A stretch of DNA of 64,000 bases from JADKBO01 sp965230345 (GCA_965230345.1 CBDDKR010000001.1:930001-994000), one strand, 5' to 3'; counted from the first letter of the stretch, positions 1-9,334 are shown. Notes: generated from the sequence alone by a model not told the origin. Translations and numbers: made by a program.

Positions 1-514
1 GAGGTATACCCATGGAGCTCATTCGTGCATTGTTTCTGAATATTCGTCCAAAATGCTCTTTATCTGGGAAAATTTCATCCTGCATTGGAAGGTAGACACC
101 TGCGCTATCTACAAGATATATGATGGGGATTTTATTCTCCATGGCAATCTCCTGAGCCCTGAGATTCTTTTTCCCTGTCATTGGAAACCATGCTCCCGCC
201 TTCACTGTAGCATCATTGGCCACTATCATACATAGTTTTCCCTCAATGCGTCCAAGTCCTTCTACAACACCAGCTGCTGGACAACCTCCAGCTTCTTCAT
301 ACATTTCGTATGCAGCGAAGGCGCCGATTTCGAAAAACTCGGTGCCTTCATCAATTAAATATTCTATTCTTTCTCTTGCCGTCAATTTCCCTTGACTATG
401 CAATTTTGCTATTCTTTTTTCTCCTCCTCCTTGATGGATCTCTTGAAGTTTGTAATTAACCTGCGAGATCAATTGACCCATCTTATCCTCATTCTTATTA
501 AAACCTATATCCAT
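1..514 (-). CDS. Acyl-CoA carboxylase carboxyltransferase (beta) subunit, 5' part
   Basis: N-terminal 171 codons of a biotin-dependent acyl-CoA carboxylase carboxyltransferase subunit; the gene runs off the left edge. Reading the minus strand from the ATG at 514-512 gives an open frame with family-typical motifs: GKLTARERIEYLID, EGLGRIEGKLCMIVANDATVK, a DSAGVYLPMQDEIFPD block and HFGRIFRNNARMSSMGIP. That last block strongly resembles methylcrotonoyl-CoA carboxylase beta (leucine catabolism), though propionyl-CoA carboxylase beta is a relative that cannot be excluded from this part. The CoA ester is carboxylated in the cytoplasm using carboxybiotin from the alpha subunit, which is not in the window. 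It begins 5 bases after the stop of the metalloprotease gene, so it is probably the last visible gene of the minus-strand operon. Confidence 0.9.
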   Translation of the reverse strand, partial: MDIGFNKNEDKMGQLISQVNYKLQEIHQGGGEKRIAKLHSQGKLTARERIEYLIDEGTEFFEIGAFAAYEMYEEAGGCPAAGVVEGLGRIEGKLCMIVANDATVKAGAWFPMTGKKNLRAQEIAMENKIPIIYLVDSAGVYLPMQDEIFPDKEHFGRIFRNNARMSSMGIP

Positions 515-519
515 AAAAT

Positions 520-2967
520 TTATTTTGGTTCCAATATCACATCAATTCGTGCTTGAAGATCGTCTATGTGATATTGAGTAATGTCGTCATTTGAAGTTGA
601 ATTCTTTAATTTTTTCTTCAATGTTTTTAATGTGCCACGTGCAATTGAAGGAATGTCAGAATGCTCATATTCATTTCTCTCTTGAGTCAGCATTCTTTCT
701 AATCCTTCTACAAAGGTACGTTGTAAATTTCTTCTATAAAGAGAAATAGGAGCGTTTTGATCCAATTCACTATATATTCCCTCGATTAAATCATTCATCA
801 TATTCATTACCGAATAAGTATTCGAGTTTAATGTAGAATTTTCCAACATTCTTGTTAGTCGATCGCTATTAAAAAGCATAGCAAGAGACCGATCCTGTAA
901 TCCACGTATACGCTCGGAAACACCTTTGGGTTCAAATCTTCTAACAATGTCTGAATGAATAAGCCAAGTAGGTGTTTGATACAATTCCTTATTCAAGAAA
1001 TCAATTGCTTCCTTTTGTTTAGATGGCTCCGTATGAACATAAACAGGTTCATTTTGATCCGATGTTTTATAATATTCATATACACCACCAACATTTGCGA
1101 CCACATGTCCTACATATCTTCTGAATTGACCATAAATTTGGTTGTATAATTCTTCTAATTCTGTATAATCTTTAGTGTCTTCACTCGTCCATTCCACAAG
1201 GTTGGGTATGATCCTTTTTAAATTGGCAATACCTAGAGCACTAGCCTTCATCGAATTGTCACCAAGATCTTCTGTTTGAGCAGAAGGATCTAATGGTATA
1301 AATCGTTGTCTTCCGAATCGATAAATTGGATCGTTTGCCTTTTCTTTAATCCAATTATTTATAGTTGGTCGTTCAGATTGAGGATCATCAATACCTTCTA
1401 TAAGACGATATCCAAATTGAATAGACCAGTCATCATAAGGTCCAATATTAGGCATTAAGCCAACGTCTCCATCTTCTGGTTGAGCTACGTAATTAAATCT
1501 GGCATAATCCATTATGGAAGGGGCAGTACCCATTTTTTTCGTGAAACTTGGTGACCTTAATGAGTCAACAGGGTAGGCTACACTTGATCCCATATTATGA
1601 GGTAGTCCTAAGGTGTGTCCAACTTCATGGGCTGCTACAAATCGAATCAATCTACCCATCACCTCATCCTTGAACTTGGGACTTCTAGCCTCTGGATTAA
1701 TTGCTGCAGTTTGCACAAAAAACCAATTTCTCAGTAAGTTCATGACGTTGTGATACCAAATGATATCGCTTTCTAAAATTTCTCCAGTTCTTGGATCGTG
1801 AACATGAGGTCCCATAGCATTTTGAATGTCTGTACTAACATATCTTATCACTGAATATCTAACATCTTCTGGACTCCAGTCAGGATCTTCTTCTTTACTT
1901 GGTGGATCTTTTGCCATAATAGCATTTTTAAATCCAGCTTTTTCAAATGCAGATTGCCAATCGTTAATTCCTTGTTTGAGGTAAGGTCTCCATTTTTCTG
2001 GAGTCGCAGGGTCAATATAATAAACAATAGGTTTTGCAGGTTCGACTATTTCTCCATTAAAGTACTTTTCCCTGTCCTCGGGTTTAGGTTCTAGTCGCCA
2101 TTTTGTAATGAATCGTTCATTAGCTGCTTTTTGTTCATCCAAACTATAATTTGTGCGTTGTACAGAAAAGTATCCTACACGATTATCCGCTAATCTCGGA
2201 ACCATTAATGTTTCAGGAAGCAAGATGAAGGATTGATTTAACTCAACGGACATGGTACCAGTCAATTGATTGTCTGGTAATTTGGTTCCTGTATATGTTA
2301 ATACATGACGAATTTCAGTATTGTTAGGATAAGATTTCATGCTCTGAATGAAACTTCTGGATTTATCCACACCACGAATCCCAAATCGTTTTCTTTCCCA
2401 TGGATACATTGCCCCAATTAAATCAACATCTGAAGTAAATAGAGCATCAACTTCAAAAACAATGGAAGTTGAATCTTTACCAAGAGCTTTGATGTCAAAC
2501 ATTTTAATGATCGGTTCAAAATTATTGTTCTTAACCGATTGATAAATGGGGTCTTCTTCAGAAGCAACACTTCCATATGAAACAGATCTCAATAATACCT
2601 TATTGTCCTTTCTTTGCCAACGAATGACTTGTTGTGGTCTAGATTTAATACCAGCACCACCAAAATTTAGATTTTTAACAAATCCTGAAATTCGGGAAAC
2701 CACTAAAATCTCTTTTTCGAGTAGATCATTTGAAAGTTCGAAATAATGCTTGCTGTCCACTTTATGAACGGTGATAAATCCACTATCCGTAACCGCTTTA
2801 TTGGTGATTACTTCAGCAAAAGGTTTAATCCCATTCTTCTTTTTCTCAGGTTTTTTCTTTTGCTCTGTTTTCTTCTTTTTACCAAACTTGAAGAATTGTG
2901 CATGACTTTCTGTTTGAAAAGAAATCATCAATAGGGCAATTGTAAACAGGGCAAAAACCTTTTTCAT
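520..2967 (-). CDS. Secreted zinc-dependent metalloprotease (DUF5117/DUF5118 type)
   Basis: 815-residue exported protein. Residues 1-24 form a clear signal peptide ending SHAQ, followed by a Lys-rich stretch (about 28-45). The N-terminal half matches the DUF5118/DUF5117 arrangement of large Bacteroidota zinc proteases. The catalytic centre is HEVGHTLGLPH at residues 447-457, a metzincin-type HExxHxxGxxH with three zinc histidines and Glu448 as catalytic base. An SIMDYARFNYVAQP segment about 50 residues later supplies the Met-turn-like region. The substrate is unknown; a periplasmic or surface role in protein degradation is inferred. It lies 30 bases after the FkbM gene and 5 bases before the carboxylase gene on the same strand. 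Its length fits the family and nothing is truncated. Confidence 0.92.
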   Translation of the reverse strand: MKKVFALFTIALLMISFQTESHAQFFKFGKKKKTEQKKKPEKKKNGIKPFAEVITNKAVTDSGFITVHKVDSKHYFELSNDLLEKEILVVSRISGFVKNLNFGGAGIKSRPQQVIRWQRKDNKVLLRSVSYGSVASEEDPIYQSVKNNNFEPIIKMFDIKALGKDSTSIVFEVDALFTSDVDLIGAMYPWERKRFGIRGVDKSRSFIQSMKSYPNNTEIRHVLTYTGTKLPDNQLTGTMSVELNQSFILLPETLMVPRLADNRVGYFSVQRTNYSLDEQKAANERFITKWRLEPKPEDREKYFNGEIVEPAKPIVYYIDPATPEKWRPYLKQGINDWQSAFEKAGFKNAIMAKDPPSKEEDPDWSPEDVRYSVIRYVSTDIQNAMGPHVHDPRTGEILESDIIWYHNVMNLLRNWFFVQTAAINPEARSPKFKDEVMGRLIRFVAAHEVGHTLGLPHNMGSSVAYPVDSLRSPSFTKKMGTAPSIMDYARFNYVAQPEDGDVGLMPNIGPYDDWSIQFGYRLIEGIDDPQSERPTINNWIKEKANDPIYRFGRQRFIPLDPSAQTEDLGDNSMKASALGIANLKRIIPNLVEWTSEDTKDYTELEELYNQIYGQFRRYVGHVVANVGGVYEYYKTSDQNEPVYVHTEPSKQKEAIDFLNKELYQTPTWLIHSDIVRRFEPKGVSERIRGLQDRSLAMLFNSDRLTRMLENSTLNSNTYSVMNMMNDLIEGIYSELDQNAPISLYRRNLQRTFVEGLERMLTQERNEYEHSDIPSIARGTLKTLKKKLKNSTSNDDITQYHIDDLQARIDVILEPK

Positions 2968-2997
2968 TGTTTAAATTTTGAATTAGTTACATTTAAA

Positions 2998-3729
2998 TTA
3001 TTGGGCAACGAAATAATAGTTTATTCGTTGGTTGAATTGATCCGAAAAACCAGATCTGGATAAATTTGTTTCATGCTTCAGGAATTGATCAAATGTGTAT
3101 ATTTTGTATCCGAATGAATCAAGGTAGTCAAATACATCTTCAGGAGCTGTACCATAGTGATCTGAAGCTCCCATTCCATGTTCAAAAATGATAAGAGGTT
3201 TCCAATTCTTTAAAAGATTCTCAGCTCCTTTTAAAACACCGAATTCACCTCCCTCTACATCAATCTTTAGTAAATGATAAGGAATGGATTCATCAATACA
3301 ATCGTCCAATCTATTTTTTTGTACATGAATGATTTCATCTTGAACATTGTCGTGGTCGTAAGATCTCTTTATCAAACCACTATAAGCAGGATTGGATTTT
3401 ACAAAATTAAACGAAGCTTCCCCATGCTCATTGGTAAGAGCATAAGGAAGTATCGTTACGTTGGTATTTTCATATTTTATTTTTAAGTTGTCATACATGC
3501 TAGGTATGGGTTCAAATCCTATATGCGGGCCAGAAGGATTCTGTTCTACATACATGTCCATAATTTCGCCTTTATGACAACCTACATCAATACCATTTTT
3601 ATCTTGATCCAAATGCATCCGAATAACTCTATTGGAACAGTAATCATACCATTGATTTTGCGTGATTCTAAAAGGAATTTTGACCATTAAATTCCTGATT
3701 GTATCCTTAATTGAGTTAATCAAATTCAT
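2998..3729 (-). CDS. FkbM family SAM-dependent methyltransferase
   Basis: 243 residues. The central Rossmann methyltransferase core has the SAM-binding GIDVGCHKGEIMD segment (motif I), GFEPIPSMYDNL (motif II-like acidic strand end) and LLKIDVEGGEFGVLKGA, the FkbM signature block. FkbM proteins methylate hydroxyls of polyketides, sugars or lipids, and the substrate cannot be told here. There is no signal peptide, so it is cytoplasmic. It lies 9 bases after the S46 peptidase gene and 30 before the metalloprotease gene, embedded in a peptidase operon. The link is unexplained and might be modification of a cell-surface glycan. The assignment to the fold and family is firm; the function is open. 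Confidence 0.88.
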   Translation of the reverse strand: MNLINSIKDTIRNLMVKIPFRITQNQWYDYCSNRVIRMHLDQDKNGIDVGCHKGEIMDMYVEQNPSGPHIGFEPIPSMYDNLKIKYENTNVTILPYALTNEHGEASFNFVKSNPAYSGLIKRSYDHDNVQDEIIHVQKNRLDDCIDESIPYHLLKIDVEGGEFGVLKGAENLLKNWKPLIIFEHGMGASDHYGTAPEDVFDYLDSFGYKIYTFDQFLKHETNLSRSGFSDQFNQRINYYFVAQ

Positions 3730-3738
3730 TCCGATGGT

Positions 3739-5796
3739 TTATTCTCCAGATAGTTCGTTAACAATTCTATCTGCTTTGTAAATATATTTGAGTGCATTAA
3801 ATATACCTGCAGCATGAACACTTACCGTTCTATTGTATTTTTCATCAAAGATGAATTTACCTGGTAAGGACTCAATATTTCCATCGAATATTAGTCCAAC
3901 TGCTTCTTTATTTTTATTGATCAAAGGACTTCCAGAATTTCCACCTATGATATCGTTGGTCGAAACACAGTTAAATTTAGATTTTAAAAACTCTAACTCT
4001 GGTTCCATCCACCTTTCTGGTAGATCCCATGGAAACTCCTCTTTATGAGAATAATGTCTGTTGTATAAACCAAAATAAGTTGTAAAGGCAGGAGCCGTTG
4101 TCCCATTATATTGATATCCTTTGATAATCCCATCTGAAATCCTCAATGTAAATGTGGCATCTGGTGGAAGAGATGTTCCGTACACTTTGAATGCTTGATT
4201 GGCAATCTTAGCTTCTAATGACTTTCTCAATCCTTGTGAAGATTTAAAAGCATGAACGGCATCTTTATAATTTTTATGAAATATCAATGCAGCTTGAATC
4301 AATCTATCTGAAGATTTGTTAATCAATGATGGGTCATCCAATAGTTTCGTCAACTCTTCAGAATTCCAAATCTGACTTTTTTGGACAATAATTTCAGCAT
4401 ATTCCTGAGTACTTAAACCATCCAAAATATTATTAAGAGTTGAGTTTTCGTTTGGAATGGATTGACTGATTTCATCCAGAAGAACGTAGAAATAGTTTCT
4501 TTCCTTTTCTGTATTGCCTTCTTTTTGTAAGTTTTCAATGTCGGCCCTTAGTTTACCTTTTGCATCCTCATCGGCGGCAACATATTCTGAAAGGTAAAAC
4601 ATCATTTTGTAAATCTTTCCTCTTAATCCACTTGGAGAAAGATTTGTGATGGCCCAAGCATGAGGTTTTAATTTCTCGTACTCAGATGTTAGATCATCCC
4701 AATAAGTTAATTCCTGAGAATTTTTTCGAATATGGTTCTCCATATCTAATTTTCTCCCAAATAATTCAGGATCTTTAAGCCCTTTAATAATTCCTCCATA
4801 GGCCTTCATCCCATTGGCAATATTGGCAATTTGATTAAGCATAGCCTGCGCCTCAAATTCCTTACTTGGATCATTAACTATAGCCTCATATTCTTCTACC
4901 ATCATATCGTTGCGATTTTTCAAAAACCGATAGGTCATTGGATAGCGGTAATCACGATCATATGCCAATTGTGCAATAGTACGATATCTCTCCGTACTAC
5001 CAGGGTTTCCTACAACAAAAACAGGCTCACCTTCTTTGGCGCCTTCAATGTTGAATTTTAAATAATTAGCAGACGTGTTTAATGGCTTCCCATTTTCATC
5101 ATATGCTCTCCAAAATGTACAATCAAGGTTATATCTAGGGTAAGTGAAATTATCAGGATCACCTCCAAAAAATCCAAGATCTACTTCAGGGATCCATACC
5201 AATCTAATGTCATTAAATCTTTTGTATCCATATAGAGAATATCGACCACCGCTATAATAGGTGACCACTTGAAGTCTTAGATTTTCCCAATTGGAATCTC
5301 CTTTGTATTTGGTCTTAATTTCGTCTAATGCTTTTTGGACCAATTCAGAGTCATTCATCTTGCCTCCATTGTTTCTAACCAACATTTCTACTTCAGACGA
5401 AATATCTTTGGCTTGAATTAATTGTTCGACATATAGATCATCTGCCTTCCTTTCATCAGAAAGTTCGTTTGCATAAAATCCCTGTTTGTCAAAATTTTCA
5501 CCATCTTTCTGTAAGGCTGCTACAACATCTCTTGAGCAATGATGATTAGTCATAATAAGACCGTCTGGAGATACAAAACTTGCACTACACCAAGAAGCAA
5601 ATCTTAAGGATGACTTACGAACATCGTCAAACCATTCTTGACCAGGATCGAAATCGTAAGCTTGCTTAAACCACTTCGTAGGTGGGTTTTCAAAAGTCCA
5701 CATTTTGCCAAAATCGTGTGGATTAGGTTCGTTGTTTTGACCAATTAGTACTATTGGTAATACCAATAGCAATAAAATTTGATTCAGTTTAATCAT
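3739..5796 (-). CDS. S46 family dipeptidyl-peptidase (DPP7/DPP11-like)
   Basis: 685-residue secreted serine peptidase of family S46, which removes dipeptides from the N-termini of oligopeptides in the periplasm. A signal peptide spans residues 1-19. The catalytic His lies in TNHHC (His85/86, next to Cys87) and the catalytic Ser is Ser621 in GGNSGSP. The specificity position 18 residues after the Ser is Gly639 (in FDGN). In characterised enzymes Gly there goes with hydrophobic P1 preference (DPP7) and Arg with acidic P1 (DPP11), so a DPP7-like preference is inferred. It lies 20 bases after the prolyl oligopeptidase gene and 9 before the FkbM gene. Together the peptidases suggest use of external peptides as food. 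Confidence 0.93.
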   Translation of the reverse strand: MIKLNQILLLLVLPIVLIGQNNEPNPHDFGKMWTFENPPTKWFKQAYDFDPGQEWFDDVRKSSLRFASWCSASFVSPDGLIMTNHHCSRDVVAALQKDGENFDKQGFYANELSDERKADDLYVEQLIQAKDISSEVEMLVRNNGGKMNDSELVQKALDEIKTKYKGDSNWENLRLQVVTYYSGGRYSLYGYKRFNDIRLVWIPEVDLGFFGGDPDNFTYPRYNLDCTFWRAYDENGKPLNTSANYLKFNIEGAKEGEPVFVVGNPGSTERYRTIAQLAYDRDYRYPMTYRFLKNRNDMMVEEYEAIVNDPSKEFEAQAMLNQIANIANGMKAYGGIIKGLKDPELFGRKLDMENHIRKNSQELTYWDDLTSEYEKLKPHAWAITNLSPSGLRGKIYKMMFYLSEYVAADEDAKGKLRADIENLQKEGNTEKERNYFYVLLDEISQSIPNENSTLNNILDGLSTQEYAEIIVQKSQIWNSEELTKLLDDPSLINKSSDRLIQAALIFHKNYKDAVHAFKSSQGLRKSLEAKIANQAFKVYGTSLPPDATFTLRISDGIIKGYQYNGTTAPAFTTYFGLYNRHYSHKEEFPWDLPERWMEPELEFLKSKFNCVSTNDIIGGNSGSPLINKNKEAVGLIFDGNIESLPGKFIFDEKYNRTVSVHAAGIFNALKYIYKADRIVNELSGE

Positions 5797-5816
5797 CGAT
5801 TCTTATTTATATCAAT

Positions 5817-7946
5817 TTATTTAAATTCAGATTTTGTATTATAGAATAAGAAACTCAATATATCAGCTGCTTCTTCTATTTGCTTTGAAGTTGGTTTTCC
5901 TGCTCCGTGTCCAGCACTTGTTTCAATTCTTATCAGAACAGGATTATCGCCATTGTGCTGTTTTTGTAGTTCCGCAGCATATTTAAAACTATGGGCTGGT
6001 ACAACTCGATCATCATGATCAGCTGTAGTAATCATTGTAGCCGGATAAGCCGCTTTTTTGACATTATGTAATGGTGAATATGCTAGAAGATATTTAAAAG
6101 CTTCTGGATCGTCACTACGTCCATAATCTCCTGCCCAGGCCCATCCAATAGTAAACTTATGGTATCTCAGCATATCCAATACACCAACCGCTGGAAATGC
6201 CACTGCAAATAGATCTGGTCTCTGAGTCATACATGCTCCCACCAATAGACCACCATTTGATCCACCTTGTATACCTAGTTTTTCCTTGGAAGTGTACTTT
6301 TGACTTATAAGGTATTCTGCAGCTGCAATAAAATCATCAAATACATTTTGTTTACGCTCTTTGGTACCTGCTTGGTGCCATTCTTTCCCAAATTCTCCAC
6401 CACCTCTAATGTTGGCTACTACATAAATCCCTCCTGCTTCAAGTAGAGGTAATCTGGATATACGGAAGGAAGGAGTAAGAGAAACATCAAAGCCTCCATA
6501 ACCATATAATAAAGTTGGGTTGGTCCCATCTTTTTGAAGTCCTTTTTTATGGGTAATGAACATTGGAACTTTTGTCCCATCTTTACTCGTATACCACTCT
6601 TGAGTTGTTACGTAATCATTTGAATTGAAATCTACCTTTGGTTGACGGAATATTTCTGATTTTAGATTGCTAGCATCTAAAGAATAAATGCTTGTTGGGC
6701 TGGTAAATGATGTAAAGCTGTAAAATGCTTCATTTTCTCCTTTTTTACCACTAATAGAACTCGCAGATCCTATACCTGGAAGTTCGAGATTTTGAATAAA
6801 CGTACCTTCTGTATCATATACTTTTACCAATGAACTGGCATTTTGGTAGTAGTTGGCAAACATTTTTTCTCCAACGAGAGATACACTTTGAAGCAAATTA
6901 TCGGATTGGTCAATAATGGTTTTCCATTGATCTTTAGCCGTATTGTTAATATCGATTGAAACCAGTTTCAACTTAGGGGCCTCATTGTTTGTAAGAAACA
7001 TTAAATGATCACCATTATTGTCAATAAAACTGAAATCACTGTCAAAACCATCAATAACTGTGATTATGTCATTTCCTTTTGAATGATCTATGATCTTCAC
7101 ACCATTACCGCTTGTAGATTCAGAGATGCTTAGTATCGTAAATCTTTCATCATCAGATGTTGACGCATATACATTCCTTTGAGCATGTACATCGTCTTTG
7201 TAGATCAGTTGATCTTTGTCTTGATCATCCCCTAACTTATGATAATACAATGAATGGAATTCGTTTTTATTTGAAAGCTCAGAACCTTCCTCATTAGCTG
7301 GATACCTTGAATAGTAGAATCCATCATCTTTCCATGATAATCCCGAAAATTTAATCCATTCTAATTTGTCTTCTAAAAGTTTTCCAGATTCCAAATCTTT
7401 TACGTAAGCAGTACGCCAATCAGATCCACCTTCTGAAACCAAATATCCTAAGTACTTTCCATTTTTTGAAAAGGACAATCCTGCTAAAGAGCTTGTACCA
7501 TCTTCCGAAAAGGAATTGGGATCCAATATTACACTCCCATCTTTTGTAGGATCATCAGTAACATACAATACACTCTGATTTTGCAGACCATCATTTTTGA
7601 AATAATAGTACTTCCCACCTTCCTTAAATGGAGAGGAATATTTTTCATAATCCCAAAGAGCTTCTAATCTGCTTTCGATATCCTTTTTAAAAGGAATACT
7701 GTCTAGGTATGAAAAAGTTACTTCATTTTGAGCTTTAACCCAAGCAGCCGTTTCTTCAGATAAGTCATCTTCCAGCCACCTATATGGATCTTTGATTATA
7801 GTACCATGATAGTCATCGGTAATGGTATCCATCCTAGTCTCGGGATACTCGACCTTAATAGGGGTAAATGAAATCGAATTTTCCGGCATTTGTTCTTTAC
7901 ACGAAATTAGTAGTATACAAAAAAGTAGACTGCAAAGATATCTCAT
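5817..7946 (-). CDS. Prolyl oligopeptidase (family S9A), lipoprotein
   Basis: 709-residue post-proline endopeptidase. The N-terminus has a lipoprotein signal ending LLISCKEQ, so the enzyme is probably anchored in the periplasm or outer membrane after acylation of Cys16. The N-terminal DPYRWLEDDLSEE block and a seven-bladed propeller (about 75-440) precede the alpha/beta hydrolase domain. The triad can be read directly: Ser563 in GGSNGG, Asp645 in ADHDDRVVP and His680 in SAGHGAGKP. Arg647 matches the substrate-binding arginine of mammalian prolyl oligopeptidase. It is the first gene of a five-gene minus-strand run with gaps of 20, 9, 30 and 5 bases. An inverted repeat sits 33 bases upstream. 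Confidence 0.95.
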   Translation of the reverse strand: MRYLCSLLFCILLISCKEQMPENSISFTPIKVEYPETRMDTITDDYHGTIIKDPYRWLEDDLSEETAAWVKAQNEVTFSYLDSIPFKKDIESRLEALWDYEKYSSPFKEGGKYYYFKNDGLQNQSVLYVTDDPTKDGSVILDPNSFSEDGTSSLAGLSFSKNGKYLGYLVSEGGSDWRTAYVKDLESGKLLEDKLEWIKFSGLSWKDDGFYYSRYPANEEGSELSNKNEFHSLYYHKLGDDQDKDQLIYKDDVHAQRNVYASTSDDERFTILSISESTSGNGVKIIDHSKGNDIITVIDGFDSDFSFIDNNGDHLMFLTNNEAPKLKLVSIDINNTAKDQWKTIIDQSDNLLQSVSLVGEKMFANYYQNASSLVKVYDTEGTFIQNLELPGIGSASSISGKKGENEAFYSFTSFTSPTSIYSLDASNLKSEIFRQPKVDFNSNDYVTTQEWYTSKDGTKVPMFITHKKGLQKDGTNPTLLYGYGGFDVSLTPSFRISRLPLLEAGGIYVVANIRGGGEFGKEWHQAGTKERKQNVFDDFIAAAEYLISQKYTSKEKLGIQGGSNGGLLVGACMTQRPDLFAVAFPAVGVLDMLRYHKFTIGWAWAGDYGRSDDPEAFKYLLAYSPLHNVKKAAYPATMITTADHDDRVVPAHSFKYAAELQKQHNGDNPVLIRIETSAGHGAGKPTSKQIEEAADILSFLFYNTKSEFK

Positions 7947-7978
7947 CTCAGGAAGTTTTTAGTTTTATTTAATGGTAT

Positions 7979-8001
7979 CCTTAAGTACAAAAAACTTAAG
8001 G
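7979..8001. promoter_or_regulatory. 8-bp inverted repeat upstream of prolyl oligopeptidase
   Basis: CCTTAAGT and ACTTAAGG are perfect inverted repeats separated by 7 bases of mostly A. It lies 33 bases upstream of the prolyl oligopeptidase start in a 349-base divergent intergenic region. It could be an operator or a leader hairpin of the peptidase operon. Function is inferred from position only. Confidence 0.4.
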
Positions 8002-8259
8002 CATATTGAATTTGCTTTAAGAGCTAATTTAATATTTTTCAATTGCTCTGCAATAGATGAGTGCTTTTATTCGATTAAGTCGTATCTTTTATAGATGTAT
8101 GACTTCTAAATTTTGTTCGATTAAATGATGGTGTTTTAGAGATATGATGATGTTATGAAATATAGGGAAACTTTGAAGTAAAAATTGTTTGATTTAGAAT
8201 AAAAACTAGATTCTGTCGGAACTAAGTACCATGAAATATCTTTATTAAAGCTGATTTCG

Positions 8260-8267
8260 TATTTTTG
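8260..8267 (+). promoter_or_regulatory. Bacteroidota -7 promoter element (TATTTTTG)
   Basis: TATTTTTG matches the Bacteroidota sigma-ABfr -7 consensus TAnnTTTG and is followed by CAC. It lies 28 bases before the ATG of the PTPS gene, so it probably drives the PTPS-folE pair. No convincing -33 TTTG is visible. Apart from this and the inverted repeat at 7979, I see only AT-rich sequence in 7947-8295. Confidence 0.6.
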
Positions 8268-8295
8268 CACGCTAAACAAATTGGAGTTTATATAG

Positions 8296-8712
8296 ATGGC
8301 AATCGCTTATTTAACCAGAATAGAACGTTTTAATGCGGCTCATAAATTATGGGTTAAATCATGGTCAGCTGAAAAGAATGTTGAGATATTTGGAAAATGT
8401 GCCAATAAAAATTGGCATGGTCATAATTATAAGTTGCATGTAACGATTAAGGGAAGTCCAGATCCTGAGACTGGATTTATTATGGATGCAAAGAAGTTAG
8501 GGGATTTAATCAAACAAGAAGTTACAAATGAATTGGATCACAGTAATTTAAACCTTGATATCGATTGGATTCCTGAAGGTATGCAGCCGACAACGGAAAA
8601 TATGGTGATTTTAATTTGGAATAAAATTGAACCAAAACTTACGAATTGTAGTTTGCATTGCATTAAGTTAATTGAAACCGAAACGATATACGCAGAATAT
8701 TATGGCGAGTAA
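8296..8712 (+). CDS. 6-pyruvoyl-tetrahydropterin synthase / QueD family protein
   Basis: 138-residue PTPS-family enzyme acting on 7,8-dihydroneopterin triphosphate. Zinc ligands His16 (FNAAHKLW), His41 and His43 (WHGHNY) are present, with the catalytic Cys35 in FGKC and the DHSNLN segment later. The family includes PTPS, the QueD 6-carboxytetrahydropterin synthase of queuosine biosynthesis, and PTPS-III folate-pathway variants; the sequence alone does not decide. Its coupling to GTP cyclohydrolase I (an 11-base overlap) shows it uses the product of that enzyme. There is no signal peptide. Confidence 0.88.
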   Translation: MAIAYLTRIERFNAAHKLWVKSWSAEKNVEIFGKCANKNWHGHNYKLHVTIKGSPDPETGFIMDAKKLGDLIKQEVTNELDHSNLNLDIDWIPEGMQPTTENMVILIWNKIEPKLTNCSLHCIKLIETETIYAEYYGE

Positions 8713-9304
8713 TTATAATAAGGTTGAGTCTTATAATCAGGAGACAACCGATACTCTTAAAAAAGGGTACAAGACTTTAATCAGTAATTTAGGGGAAAAT
8801 CCAGATAGAGAGGGGTTGATAAAAACACCAGAGAGAGCTGCCAAGGCAATGCAGTTTTTAACCCATGGATATGATCTCAATCCGATTGAAATATTACAAA
8901 GCGCTTTATTCAAAGAGGATTACAATAATATGGTTGTGGTAAAAGATATAGAATTGTATTCTATGTGCGAACATCACATGTTGCCATTTTTTGGTAAGGC
9001 CCATATAGCGTATATCCCGAATGGACATGTAGTGGGATTAAGTAAAATACCTAGAGTGGTTGATGCTTTTGCAAGAAGATTACAGGTGCAAGAAAGATTG
9101 ACAGATGAAATTTTAAATGCTCTTTGGGATGCACTTAAACCATTGGGTGTAGCCGTTGTAATTGAAGCGGTACATATGTGTATGATGATGCGAGGAGTAC
9201 AAAAACAGAATTCAGCTACGACAACATCTGCATTTAAGGGCGAATTTAAAAATGTAGAAACGAGAACTGAATTTTTAAACTTAATAAGCTCGAACCTTAA
9301 ATGA
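8702..9304 (+). CDS. folE: GTP cyclohydrolase I
   Basis: 200 residues from the ATG at 8702. It converts GTP to 7,8-dihydroneopterin triphosphate, the first step of folate and pterin synthesis. The sequence shows GENPDREGL, TPERAAKAM, the zinc/catalytic YSMCEHHMLPFFG block, IPNGHVVGLSKIPRVVDAFA, and the second zinc cysteine in HMCMMMRGV followed by the SATTTSAFKGEF tail. An upstream TTG at 8672 would add ten residues lying inside the PTPS gene; the ATG overlapping the PTPS stop by 11 bases fits family length better. The overlap implies translational coupling. Confidence 0.96.
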   Translation: MASNYNKVESYNQETTDTLKKGYKTLISNLGENPDREGLIKTPERAAKAMQFLTHGYDLNPIEILQSALFKEDYNNMVVVKDIELYSMCEHHMLPFFGKAHIAYIPNGHVVGLSKIPRVVDAFARRLQVQERLTDEILNALWDALKPLGVAVVIEAVHMCMMMRGVQKQNSATTTSAFKGEFKNVETRTEFLNLISSNLK

Positions 9305-9315
9305 TTTTATCATTT
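9299..9315 (+). terminator. Possible weak terminator after folE
   Basis: AAATGAT and ATCATTT form a 7-bp stem with a 3-base T loop, overlapping the folE stop codon. The stem is AT-only and the following ATTTAAC is a poor T tract, so termination strength is doubtful. Confidence 0.3.
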
Positions 9316-9334
9316 ATTTAACAATATAAATGGT

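Noticed and set aside
8040..8295. Possible riboswitch before the PTPS-folE pair
   Set aside because: The promoter leaves only about 20 bases of leader, too short for a known pterin or preQ1 riboswitch.
8672..8701. TTG start for folE, ten residues longer
   Set aside because: Lies fully inside the PTPS gene; ATG at 8702 overlaps the PTPS stop and matches family length.
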